Part shown: positions 50,422-61,899 of the stretch, piece by piece
Layout: the number at the start of each line of letters is the position of its first letter
Position numbering within the stretch: the first letter of the stretch is position 1
Source of the DNA: Odiellus spinosus
Taxonomy: Eukaryota > Arthropoda > Arachnida > Opiliones > Phalangiidae
Direction: 5' to 3'
DNA length: 64,000 nucleotides
Assembly (NCBI GenBank): GCA_963920705.1
Contig: OY987228.1
Location: 18,670,565 to 18,734,564 of the forward strand
Notes under the pieces: model-generated
The model's input: the letters and a program-made list of their open reading frames with translations, nothing else
Told to the model about the DNA's origin: nothing
The model's database searches: none
Made by a program: the position numbers and the translations under genes

Positions 50422-50544
50422 GCCCATCTTGGGTAAGAATAGAATGTCAACATCAGGCAACTCAGGGTGGAGCTGTGTCCTTTAGAGGTTTAGGACACCA
50501 CCAGGAGCTGCCTATTGATATTTTTATTCTTACACAAGATGGGC
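50422..50544. repeat. 123-nt hairpin with ~55-nt arms
   Basis: GCCCATCTTGGGTAAGAATA at the left pairs with TATTCTTACACAAGATGGGC-like sequence at the right. Pairing continues through GGCAACTC/GAGCTGCC and GGTGG..TGTCC/GGACACCACC to a short loop near 50485. Either a very small MITE or a transcribed hairpin; no host exon is visible nearby. Confidence 0.65.
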
Positions 50545-51202
50545 CCCGTTTTCAATCACCTTTTCAAGCTTTATTATGAATCTGTCTACAGGCTATTATC
50601 TAAACTACCTATACTCATTCAATCGTTCGCAAACAGTCGTAAAATTCGGTTTGCGACGGGATTTAGAACCCCCGCCAAGAAAAGGTCCGGATACACGGAT
50701 ACTTTATGAAGTGTCGCTATGCTGGTTTGAAAATGTGTGTGTGTGTTTTTTATATTATATAAAACTCGAGCCGCTTCTCCGAGACGCGAAAATGCTCGCA
50801 CCCTTTTAATAGTTTTATATACTCTTCGTTCCCAACTTTCTCGGGCGCGAGAAAAAAAGGACTCGATTCGAGAGTCTCAAAGAATTTCGTTAGTAGAAAG
50901 ATAAGGGAGAGAATGAAGTCTTAGATGACTCGCTCTCACTCTATCTCTCTTTTTCGCTCTATCTTCTCGCGCGAATTTTTAATTTAAAGGAGTGAGCGTT
51001 TATAAACGGTATTCGGGAAGTTTGGAACGAGAGAAGACGAATTCCTCTTCAACTTCTTTTTTTTTTTCCTTAACTTTTAACTTAATTTTTTATTCTGACA
51101 GAAAAATGGTGGCGGAGGCAGGTGTCGCTCCGTGTCAAATGCTTACCAAGATAAAATAAGAAGCGGAAAACCCTTCTTCACCCGCGAAAGGAGGGAAGAA
51201 GA

Positions 51203-51252
51203 AATTTCAATTCCGAGAGAGAGAGAAAGAGAGAGAGACAGAGAGAGAGGGG
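51203..51252 (+). repeat. GA-rich microsatellite
   Basis: Nearly pure (GA)n with a few interruptions on the plus strand. Low-complexity, no coding role. Confidence 0.8.
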
Positions 51253-51655
51253 ATGGAAACTTCATGGGAGATGAGATGTTTTTGAAACGGAAATTGGGTC
51301 GAAATTCTTTTCCTTTCATTCGAAATAATTAACGGCGTAATTTTAACTATTATATCGCTCGACGTTCCCAAAACGTACCGTTCTTCTAATTATCATAATA
51401 ATATCGTCCCAATTAATCAAATCCCGACTCCCTCCTTTCCAAACAGGAAGTCCCGCATCGTATTTGAATGCCAAAAATTAAAACGAAAAGAGATTTTGGG
51501 GTTTATTGTACTGAGAAAAATTTGATGGTTGGAAGGACGGAACTATCTATTGACAAAAGGGTGTTGAATGGTAACTTAACTTTAGTATCATCAGTTCAGC
51601 TTGGTAATTAAATCAAAACCGCAATTTACCGACTATAATTGAATATACGTTATAA

Positions 51656-51993
51656 CAGAAACCGATGAAACCCTCCTTTGAAGTCTATCACTCCCGAGTC
51701 TTGTCTACCCCTCTCTGTATGGGTTATTCTCAAAAGGCGCGATTCGTACGCCTCCTAACGGTAGATATTTTTGGAGCGGGAGCTCGTCGAGCGAATATCT
51801 CTAGCAGCCTTGGAGTTCGTTCAAAAAACGTCGTCGTTTGTGGAGAGAGAGAATTTCCAATTTTCAGTAGACAGGGGGGTATGAAGTAGGACCCCTCCGA
51901 TCTCGTAAAATTGGGAATTTTACCCATACAGAGATTAGCGCTATATGGAACATTCGAGTAGTAGACTTCAAAGGAGGGTTTCATCGGCTTCTG
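51656..51993 (+). mobile_element. 338-bp MITE family A, copy 5
   Basis: Left end CAGAAACCGATG (one substitution), right end GGCTTCTG, and a perfect 7-bp duplication GTTATAA (51649-51655 and 51994-52000). Confidence 0.93.
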
Positions 51994-52000
51994 GTTATAA

Positions 52001-55000
52001 TAACGTTATGATAAACTTCATAGAAAGAAAACAGTAGGAAAGGGACAACTCACTCAAAAATATCGATCAGAATTGTTAACAAGTCTAGCTCATCTTGTTT
52101 CATTCCCAAATGTATCCACCGCGACTTGTTAAAATTACAATTAAGACGTAACCAATCAAACATTCTAAGAATCGTCTCCCACCTTCAAATACTAGGATCT
52201 CTGTCAGTTTTTTTCTCCAAGAAAATAGGGCAAAGGGTTATTCGGAAAAGGTAAGATATTATAAGGTATTGAAATTTTATTTAAATTTCCAACAGTGACG
52301 TATACTTTACAACTTCCCCTCTCGTCTGAACGGAAAACGAATAGACGAAGGACGAAAGAAAGATCCGAAACCAACTAGATCAGACGAATAAAAAGTTGCG
52401 ATTAAGTTCGGAAAACCACCCTCTGTGTAAATTAATTCAATATATACCCTAATTTGAAAAATATTATTGAACTCTATTCACTTGCCCCTGAATTATGATT
52501 TCATTCTGAACATTTTACAGTTTCCTCTAACAACTTCGTCAGGTTAAACAAATTTTGTTTCAAATTGTTTTTCTTTTTTTGTTTTTTTTTGACAAGAGGA
52601 CATTATTTGTTGGTCACGTGATAAAAAATCACACAGACTTAAAATCTAGACACGTGAGCTAATTAGCATCTAAGTGTATAACACAATGAATAATCAAATT
52701 ATACGTAAGATGGGAGAAGTGGTAAATTAAATACTGAAATCGTGGAATAGTTTTCATTTATAGGATCAGTATTCATAGAATGCAAAAAAGACGATTGGAA
52801 TTGGGGATTCCTAGAAAATCAGGATTTCCAGAATGGCCTTATCCCTTATAAAGAGCAGGTCTCATTTAAAATCTTGTTTTTGGTTAGTAAGGGATTTTAT
52901 AGTATAGACCAGAATGAGATCTCCAAAATAACACCAATTACATCTGCTAATTATCAAAACAATATTACTTTTAAAATTAATGAAATTCTGTCTCTTAATA
53001 AAGGTCACGGTCTACGTACCGAGTCACAGTAACAATTCCGCTAAACTAACAAGTTTCAAAGTGAAAAACTCAATTTATAAATATATATTGTTACTTTGAC
53101 GTCATTTTTAACGAAATATACGCGTATAAAATAGAATTAATATAACCAAAAATTAAATCCTTCAGACAATTTAATGACCATGGAGATTAACTTATAATAT
53201 TCTTAAAAAAGTGACTAGCACGTCCGAAAGCTCTCCGAAAAGGTTTTTCTAAACAGTAGCAGGCTTGTTAATTATTTTAAGAATAATAAAAAAATAAATG
53301 CCTTGCTCTCCCACGGGGTTGACTGTAAGAGAATATTTATATGCACATATAAATGTATTTTAGTTTGCGATAGAATCTAAAAATTATATTTGAGATGAGT
53401 GGGCAACGTTTAGTCTCACAATTAGCTTTATTCTAATATATAGCAAAATCCAAAAACGTGAATTTAAGCGAGACCTCTCCTTTAAAAAGAACCCGGTGGG
53501 TGGCCAACAAAATCGTTAGTCGATCAAAATGAGACTACGTTTCTGGAGTAATAACGCTATTGTTACTACAAGGGAGTTTTTTTCAATCTCGGGAAAAGCG
53601 AGACCCGCGGAGGAGAGATTGCGAAGAGGAGAGAAGACGGAAAAAAGAGCCGGGAGCTAGCTGTAGAACTGGTTGTATGTATGTATGTGGATTTTTAGGC
53701 CTACTCGTTAATGACGGCTTTCAGGCTGCAGCGATCAAAACTGCTATAACGAGTGCCAAAAACTCGGAGAAAAACTCGGGATCGCTAACCACCGCCAGCA
53801 CCCCATTAAGTTTCCTCTCTTCATTCGAGTTCTCTCCTTTAGCATTCTCGCTTTAACAGGGGGGACGAGGGACCAACTAGTTTGGCGACGTTCGCCAAGA
53901 TATACGAAAAAATAACTAAACCAGTCCTTCCGTGTTTTTGAGCTCATTATTTGAGAGTACAATGAAGCTAAAGTCACATCCCTCAAATTCAACACCTTTC
54001 TTAAATAAATATATAAATAAAACAAATACAATTTAGAACACAATTTCGAATTTTATGCACAGTATTTCTTTGAAACTGTTTTATAGCTAATTGGCCATAA
54101 GTTCGATGAACGCAGGTTTTTAAAACAACTAATATCATAGACCATAAACAGAAGGACAGCAAGATATACACCCTTTGTAGTGGAATTATTTCGCGCCAAA
54201 AAACCGGGTAAATTACGGATCCGAGGGCTTATTATTGGGTCCAAAGAGCTTATTATTGGATCCAAAGAGCTTATTATTGGGTCCAAAGAGCGACGACGTC
54301 ATTTGAAACATGTCATTCCTATGACGTCAGAGGTATATAGCCATTCAGGGAGCACCGGAAACCAGACACCGCCAGTGTGATACATGACCAAGATTCCGTG
54401 AGATTACTAGTCCTTGTGTTGTATGATATTTGCTAATGACTAGTTTGCCAATCGAACATTGTAGGCAACACCGATATCTATTGACAACGGTGGTAAAGTT
54501 CGATTGGCGGGGTACTCTGAATGCTAGTTATCTACAGACCGGCCGAGAGCGGTTCTTCATTTTAAACAGAAAGAGTAGAACTCATTATACCGTATTTACA
54601 ATCCTTCATATTTAAGTCAATTGACGTTACCTTTTATGATAGGTTATTTTCGTTTAATAAATTCTAAATATAAATCATAAATTTCAAAGGTATATACGCG
54701 ACTCTATAGTCAAGGTACCATTCCGTGTGAAACGAGTCACTATCGGATCGATTCGAGGGCTCTACAGGAGAGTCGCGTTCTTTGGGTACAGTCCCCGGTT
54801 TGCGACTCTATTGTATTTTTTAGTTCGCCGGCGTCTACTAGCTTAGCCGCTGGTTAGCGACCAAAAAGGGGCGCTCATCAGAGATTGGGAGTTCTAGCTT
54901 CCTTCGTCATTTCCAGCGAAAGTGGCACGTGCCTGACGATATACGAGGAAGAAATACGTATAAGTTCGATCCCGATGGAAGAGGAGAGAGAGAGAGAAAC

Positions 55001-55600
55001 GTGGGGACACATCAAAAACCAGCAGAGCGCCCGTTCCCTGTATAGCAAGGATACAGTTTACATTCGTTTTTCGAGGGATTTCAACGCGTTATACGGAATC
55101 GACTATTAGAATCTAAACCCCCTTTTTTTCGCTCCGACATAAATCGAGGAGTAACGGGACGCGACAGAAGCTTGATGGTGCTAATTCCGAAACGTATATA
55201 TATCTAACCCCCCTTACGCGTTAGCCCCATTCGCGAAATTGAACGATTTTGGACGTACGCACGTCCTCAACTAGTAATAACGCTTCTTGGGTGACTGAGT
55301 TTTCGCGTCCCTTTCGGGAATTGATACGAGTTGGCAAAACGACTACCGTTGATATCCCAACACCCCAACGCGACACTCGTTTTCGTCTAGATCAAATTTG
55401 ATCATTTTTGGGCCTCGTCCAAAAAGAGCGGGGAAAATAGTTTCATCTTTTACTTAAAACTATATCTTTAACGCTGAGTTTGATGCTATCATTCTTAGAG
55501 GAAACATCAGATACCAATATTTCGTTTCAAGATTCATTTATCGTACCTTTTTTCATATTGTTTTAAAACCTTTATTTCAATTTAGCTTCCCATAACTACC
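52001..55600. other. AT-rich intergenic DNA
   Basis: No gene recognised. It holds a 21-bp triplicate at 54227, a TGACGTCA site near 54321 and scattered short ORFs without features. A CpG-richer patch lies at 54.7-55.4 kb. Confidence 0.55.
54227..54289 (+). repeat. Three tandem 21-bp units
   Basis: GCTTATTATTGGGTCCAAAG+A is repeated three times with one substitution (GGATCC in the middle unit). Confidence 0.9.
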
Positions 55601-55609
55601 TTAATGAAA

Positions 55610-56011
55610 AGCTTTTGAATTTATTTTCGGAATCACCATACCAAAAAAAATATTCCAGAATTTTTTCGTAATTTTTACACACGTTTTTGGGTTTAAATTA
55701 AACTCTGAAATTTGGTAAAATTTGAAAAAATTCGGGCCAATCAACAGCGTTTGTAATGTGCTAACATTAAAAGAGTAGGCCGGAGTTTCATGCCTAAGAT
55801 CTTGGCCATAAACGCCAGCCTATTATTTTAATGTTTGGACATTACAAGCGCTGTTGAAGGCTAAATATGATTGGCCCGAATTTATATTTATTTTTTCAAA
55901 TTTTACCAAACTTTACAAATTAATTTAAACAGCAAAAAAGTGTCTAAAAATTCCTAAAAAATTCTGGAATTCGTTTTGTGGCATGGTGATTCAGAAAATA
56001 AATTCAAAAGC
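55610..56011. mobile_element. ~400-bp foldback element
   Basis: AGCTTTTGAATTTATTTTC and its near-complement at the right, then TTCCAGAATTTTTT / AAAAAATTCTGGAA, TTCGGGCCAATCA / TGATTGGCCCGAA and AACAGCGTTTGTAATG / CATTACAAGCGCTGTT make an almost complete palindrome with its centre near 55800. Truncated relatives lie at 20925-21149 and about 18600. Confidence 0.75.
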
Positions 56012-58254
56012 TCTTCCATGTTTAGCTCCAAGTGTGCAAAGGTGCCGATTTTATTTTCAACATTAAAGGGTAATATACTGGATGAATCCCATCTCACTAA
56101 TGTTTTTCTGATTTTCACGTAATCCCGAACTCTTAGCCTCATTTTTCCTAATCACGCGTACTTAAACGTCGGGGATACCGCGAGTAAAGAGGGTTGGTTT
56201 ATATCCCTCCTCTACCTCCCGCCTTTGACTAATGAAAGGTCATCAATAGGACCCCATGTATATACACCGTCCTTATCACGCGATCCTTGCATTTGCGATA
56301 ATCCTCGAAAAACTTGGCCCATATGTCGAGGTTTTTCGGAGAGATTTAACTATATAGCGGATGTATAGAAGTTTTTGGTACAAAAAGATGTCACTTAGGT
56401 TACGTTATTATATTTAATATATATAAAGAGGCGATACCATCTCCAGACACAATGCAGAAAATATTCGGAAATATTCATATCTTTCCCGCCCAATATGGCT
56501 CTTTTACGAAATAGTTTGGCGTTTTTATTCGATTCAAGATTATGAAACCATATTCGTCACTCAAAATTTATGACAATGGTGATTAACTTAAATTATTATT
56601 AAAATTAATTAACGAGACTCCTACGTCATGGTTTAGTAAAAGAGATTAAATTAATTATTATAAATGGATTTAAAAGGACGTCCGAAAGTTCTCCTTAAAC
56701 GTTAATTTAATAAACAGTTTTTTTTCTTAAAGTGAGGCTGTCACGGAAGTTTTTAATAAACAACTCTTGAATAATATAAGTATTAATTTAACAAATATAC
56801 ATTTTTTTTTACTAATTATGGATCATAATATACATCATATGGGTACTGTATTAATAAGTTTCACGTGAAATTTTTAATCACGAATATCAGTTTCTTTTTC
56901 TTAAATTTTTAGAGAAATAAAATTTTGTCCGACAAAAAAAAAATATGAAAATCCGAAAATATTGTTGAAATCTCAAAATTCTTCCCCAAAATAGATTTAA
57001 AATCTCAAAATATATCTGAAACTTCAAAATTTCTCCCGAAAACAGTTAGTAAATCTTAAAATATCACTGATATCGAAATCCTTCCTAAAAATATTTTAAA
57101 ATTTCGAAGTCCCTCCCAAGAATTGTTGTAAAATTTATAAATATAGCTGAAACCTCATCTAGAACAAATTAAATTATAAATTATCAACGTCTCTACAAAA
57201 AAAACGTTAAATCAACGCCCCCAATGGGCACGAGGTAAATTGGGCGATGTTGGGCTGAATTTGATAGAAAATGGCGGGAAATCTTTTCCCACAAGGTAAC
57301 TCTACTTATAAATTGAAGTAGCCATAATGTCGGGGAGAAAATATTCTTACTATAACATCGGCAAGCATTATACGGTACGACAGGGTACCACCCTATAGGG
57401 TCGCGTGGGGAGATAGTTCAGAGAAGAAGAGAGGGAGGGAGAGATAGAGACAGACTTCAATTATCGGGAAAATGTCGTTGAGAAATATATATCAACCCAA
57501 AATGTTTTCCATTTATTTGATCGACGAACTAATAGGAGACGTCTCTCGAAGTCGCGGGCCCGCGCCATTTACCCCCGCGACCCTAATTGAATTTTGGACA
57601 AATTTATATATTTATTGATTCCCTCGAAAATTTACATAAGCGGATTTAATGAAGATATAAAAGAGAAAAATCCCCCTTTCACCTCTCTATCAACTCGCAA
57701 ATATTCAAAATGAATATTTATGAAACCAATTACGCTTCGGAAAACTTACGCGATAAAATAATTTTTGGGCAAATATTCTAACCGAAATTATATTTAAATT
57801 ATTTCGGGAAAAGTTATAACCGCTTATTGCTAAAAGTTTCAGTTTATTATCTACAAATAATCACGAATTTTAGTTTTCAGAATTGCGGCTTACCAAGTTA
57901 AATTCGTATTTATAAGATTAAAGGGAGGTTGAAAGAGCGAAATGGAAAATTAGTCATTTTTAGCAATTATATAAGGTAATTTTGCGTATAGAAAACATTC
58001 TGAAAGTTTCTATAAACTGTTACAAGTTCTGTTTATGTCATTCAGTTAAAAGGAGGTACTCTGACCTGACCAATCACAAAATTACACGCACTATTGTGCA
58101 GGTAAAAATTATCAAACGCAAATTTTATTGATAGAACTTGTCTTTCTGTGATTTTATAATAGGCACTCCAGATAAAAAAATGATTAAATATTTTAGGGTC
58201 GAAGAAATCTAAAAATTACACTCCATTTCCTTCAGACTGAGCTCCCAGTAAAGG
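56012..58254. other. AT-rich intergenic DNA
   Basis: No gene recognised. AAAATCTCAAAATAT-like A/T-rich phrases recur loosely at 56940-57170. The motif shared with 41983 lies at 56727. A short GA tract occurs at 57420-57460. Confidence 0.55.
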
Positions 58255-58261
58255 GTATCAT

Positions 58262-58598
58262 CAGAAGCCGATGAAACCCTCCTTTGAAGTCTACTACTCC
58301 AATGTTCCATATAGCGCTCCTCTCTGTATGGGTAAAATTCCCAATTTTACGAGTTAGAAGGGCTCCTACTTCATCCCCCCTGTCTACGGAAAATTGGAAA
58401 TTCTCTCTCCCCACAAACGACGACGTTTTTTGGACGAACTTCAAGGCTGCTAGAGATATTCGCTCGACGAGTTCCCGCTCCGAAAACATCTACCGTTAGG
58501 AGGCGTACGAATCGCGCCTTTTGAGAATAACCCATACAGAGAGGGGTAGACAAGACCCGGGAGTAATAGACTTCAAAGGAGGGTTTCATCGGCTTCTG
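58262..58598 (-). mobile_element. 337-bp MITE family A, copy 6 (inverted)
   Basis: Opposite orientation to copy 1, with a perfect 7-bp duplication GTATCAT (58255-58261 and 58599-58605). Confidence 0.93.
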
Positions 58599-58605
58599 GT
58601 ATCAT

Positions 58606-59711
58606 CTAAAAAGGGTTGCGCTTTAAGCCTTTTTTTTTTTTTTTTAAAAAAGTGAAAAATGTATAATATATTTCTCGTGTAAATTTTTGGGTTAATATTT
58701 ATATTACGATCACAAAAAATTAATTGTTGGCACACGTCAATCTCCCTTTAATTCGATTCAAACGCGGAGTAATCGTGGAAAGAAGTTGAACGGACTGTAT
58801 AGGGTAGGATAAAAAAATATATTTTGTTTCTACTTGAGTTATTATATTCACTATTTTTAGTTACGCAAAGATAGTTTTGGGTTACTATAGCGTTCATGCT
58901 AATATCCTCTACCACTGCAAAGGCCCACTTACGCGAATTTTCTTCTTAGACAGAAGAGCTAGTTCTATCACAACGGGCCCAGCGTCTCAGCTAACTGAAT
59001 TTTTGGATAAAAATACACCGCGGCATTAATTAAGCTTACCATCTACTTAAAGCGAAACCCATTTAACTCCAAAAACTTTACGCAACAAGTAACTAAGTTG
59101 AAAATTTAAAAAAATTCGGCCACTATTTTAATTAAGAACTTAATTAACTTCGCCACGTGGGGTAATTGGCGTGGAAGAACGGACCATCTTGTTTTTGAAA
59201 TGATAATTTATAAGCGTACCCTAGTAAACAACAGCGGTAAACAATATAATCTATAATAATAACGTAAGAAGAGGTGCGTGCAAATATAACAGAATCGCCC
59301 CATTTCCCCCTAAAATATGCAACCAAAAAAACAACCCTTTCCGCGAATTTATTAAAATGAAATGATAATTTCGACCTTTCCAGGAAAAAAATTCGGAAAC
59401 CCAAACGTAATTATTTCATTTTGGGTACAAATCGCGCTAAAGAGATGATGGAACGTTAAAAATTTCGGTATAATGTGTTTATCTATAATCTGCAGTTGAT
59501 CATTGAGATCTTTCCAATAATCAGAAAAGAATTTTGGTTTTAAAAGTAAATAAGTTAGACTGGAAATTTTTGGTATAAAATATGTTTCGTTACCTATGCC
59601 TATATTTCCTAAAACTGTTTTTAAATTATTTAAAATCATTAATCTGAGGATCTCACTATTATTTTCAAAGGCCTATTGATTATATTTTTAGTTTTTAGTA
59701 TCTATTAGGAT
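58606..59711. other. AT-rich intergenic DNA
   Basis: No gene, RNA or repeat family recognised apart from homopolymer runs such as T15 near 58630. Confidence 0.55.
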
Positions 59712-60126
59712 AGGGAGAATGCAACCTAACAATACAAGTGATTTTTTTATCGGTACCTATCGTTTAAATAGGCATTATCCACCAGTAAAAAATGACAAAC
59801 TAAAATTAAACAGGAAAATAGGCTTAGCTGGATTCGTGGAGATCCTGAATTTCTTCGCATTTAAGGGTCATCGACCAATAAGAAAAGGCCTATCGATATA
59901 AGGCGAGATCTCCGTGAGACTTCCAATAACATTCGATTGGTCGCAGACCCATCAATGCGAAAAAAATTCAGGATCTCCATGAAAATAGCTAAGCCTATTT
60001 TTCCGGGTAAGTTTTAAATTTATTTCTAGTTCAATATGTGTTTGTAATCTTTCTACTACAGTTGATTAGGCGTTTTTAAACGATAAGCAATCGATAAAAA
60101 AAATCATGTTAGGTTGCATTCTCCCT
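59712..60126. mobile_element. TTAA-flanked MITE family B, 415-bp copy
   Basis: Ends AGGGAGAATGCAACCTAAC and GTTAGGTTGCATTCTCCCT. TTAA is intact on the right (60127-60130); the left flank reads GGAT, so that side is mutated. The nested palindrome (AGGCTTAGCTGGATTC...GAAAATAGCTAAGCCT) is present. Confidence 0.8.
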
Positions 60127-60130
60127 TTAA

Positions 60131-61069
60131 GGGAATTTTAAAAGTGTGATAATACGTTTTACCACCCCTTTGGAAATAACCCGATACCTAGACAAGCGCG
60201 AAAAACTGACAGGCGTCTGAAACAATGATTTTCTTTTCGGGTTGACGACAGAATCGGTGGTATAGCGCCGATGTAACAGCGACAACAAGTACGGTAATTG
60301 GCGTCGACGGGAGAAAATTTTCTTATTCTGACAGATTAGCGGAACATTTGGGACGAAACTGATGATGAAGAAAGCGGCAGAGCGGCACTAAATATATCCT
60401 TGACAATAAGTTGGTATTCCGATGTACAAAGAATACAATATCTCCTCTACCACCCATTTTTTTCATAGTTTGTTTAATTCGGAAACGGAAAATTACTAAA
60501 TCGAAATACGAGTAAGTAGAAAACAATTACCTTAAATAAAGATAACTAAATGTACATCGCGATTGTCAACCATCAATAAAAGAAATGACAGTTTAATAAC
60601 GTCGATTTTTAGTTTAATTTGGACGTTTCCTGTTTTTCCAAAAATAAGAATTCTTCGTCAGAACGTGGTCAGACAGTTGTCTACGAGAACGCGACGTAAT
60701 TTCGCCTCACCACGAATAAGTTACGCATGAAAAATGGTTAAGAACATTACGTGTACGTAACTTTATGTATGTATAAGAAATGTTTATCAAAACCATCAAA
60801 AATTAGCAATAAAATACAATTCATTCGGAATTCTCTTATTATTTGGGGAAAGGGGAGAGGAACGTATAGAAAAACACAATATAATATATAATTCTTAGGT
60901 TTGAAGGTAATAAAGTGAACTAGTTTTGCGTAACTAAAAACAGGGTTGTCAAGAAGAAATAATATAAGCTCGCAATGAGGTTGGTACCCGCCTTCCTCTT
61001 TCTTGCCTCTATAAACAGACCACAGTAACACTGCATTTTAAATTAATCTCTTGAAAGAGATTACATTAC
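60131..61069. other. AT-rich intergenic DNA
   Basis: No gene or repeat family recognised. Confidence 0.55.
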
Positions 61070-61076
61070 ATTCTAA

Positions 61077-61413
61077 CAGAAGCCGATGAAACCCTCCTTT
61101 GAAGTCTACTACTCCAATGTTCCATATAGCGCTCCTCTCTGTATGGGTAAAATTCCCAATTTTACGAGTTAGAAGGGGTCCTACTTCATCCCCCCTGTCT
61201 ACGGAAAATTGGAAATTCTCTCTCTCCACAAACGACGACGTTTTTTGGACGAACTCCAAGGCTGCTAGAGATATTCGCTCGACGAGCTCCCGCTCCGAAA
61301 ACATCTACCGTTAGGAGGCGTACGAATCGCGCCTTTTGAGAATAACCCATACAGAGATGGGTAGACAAGACCCGGGAGTAATAGACTTCAAAGGAGGGTT
61401 TCATCGGCTTCTG
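61077..61413 (-). mobile_element. 337-bp MITE family A, copy 7 (inverted)
   Basis: Nearly identical to copy 6. Perfect 7-bp duplication ATTCTAA (61070-61076 and 61414-61420). Confidence 0.93.
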
Positions 61414-61687
61414 ATTCTAAGTGTATTTGATGAAATAAATATTTTCAGAGGTACCCCTGTAGATATGTTTTACATGTATAGCATCTATGCTCAGGTTAAA
61501 GTCAACAAAAGGGTGAAAAAAGTTAATAACATGTATTAAACGAGGTATTCGAGTTAATTTAAAATGAATAATATCAAATCAAATGTGAAATTAAAAAGAA
61601 AATATCTCGCAATTCTTTGCGAAACCTCAAAAGCCTCCAAAATCGCAGATTATTCAATAATTTACCAAAATTTATTTTTTTGAAAAT

Positions 61688-61897
61688 CAAATCTGCCAAC
61701 TTTGCCCAACTTACCATCCACCAAGTTTGTCTGGTTGGAAAAAACTCTTGCGGTTTAGTGAGTGAAGGTTGGACAAGGTTGCAGATTTGTTTCGGAAAAA
61801 ATATTTGGGCATACTAGAAGGATTTTTGAAAGTTGAGCTAGGTTTGCTCGGGCAAACTAGTAGGATAGGTGAAAGTTGGGTAAGGTTTGCAGATTTG
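61688..61897. repeat. Imperfect foldback, ~35-bp arms
   Basis: CAAATCTGCCAACTTTGCCC pairs with GGGTAAGGTTTGCAGATTTG, and flanking ACTTACCATCC / GGATAGGTGAAAGT extends the match. AAGTTGGGCAAGG-like phrases recur inside. Likely a mobile-element remnant. Confidence 0.55.
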
Positions 61898-61899
61898 GC

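Larger units (their letters stand above)
47400..51650. other. Intergenic DNA downstream of bi
   Basis: Mixed AT-rich and CpG-richer segments (47.8-48.4 kb and 49.5-50.2 kb). ORFs here show no recognisable domain apart from the weak fragment at 48979. It contains a hairpin at 50422 and a GA tract at 51203. Possible distal regulatory DNA. Confidence 0.5.
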
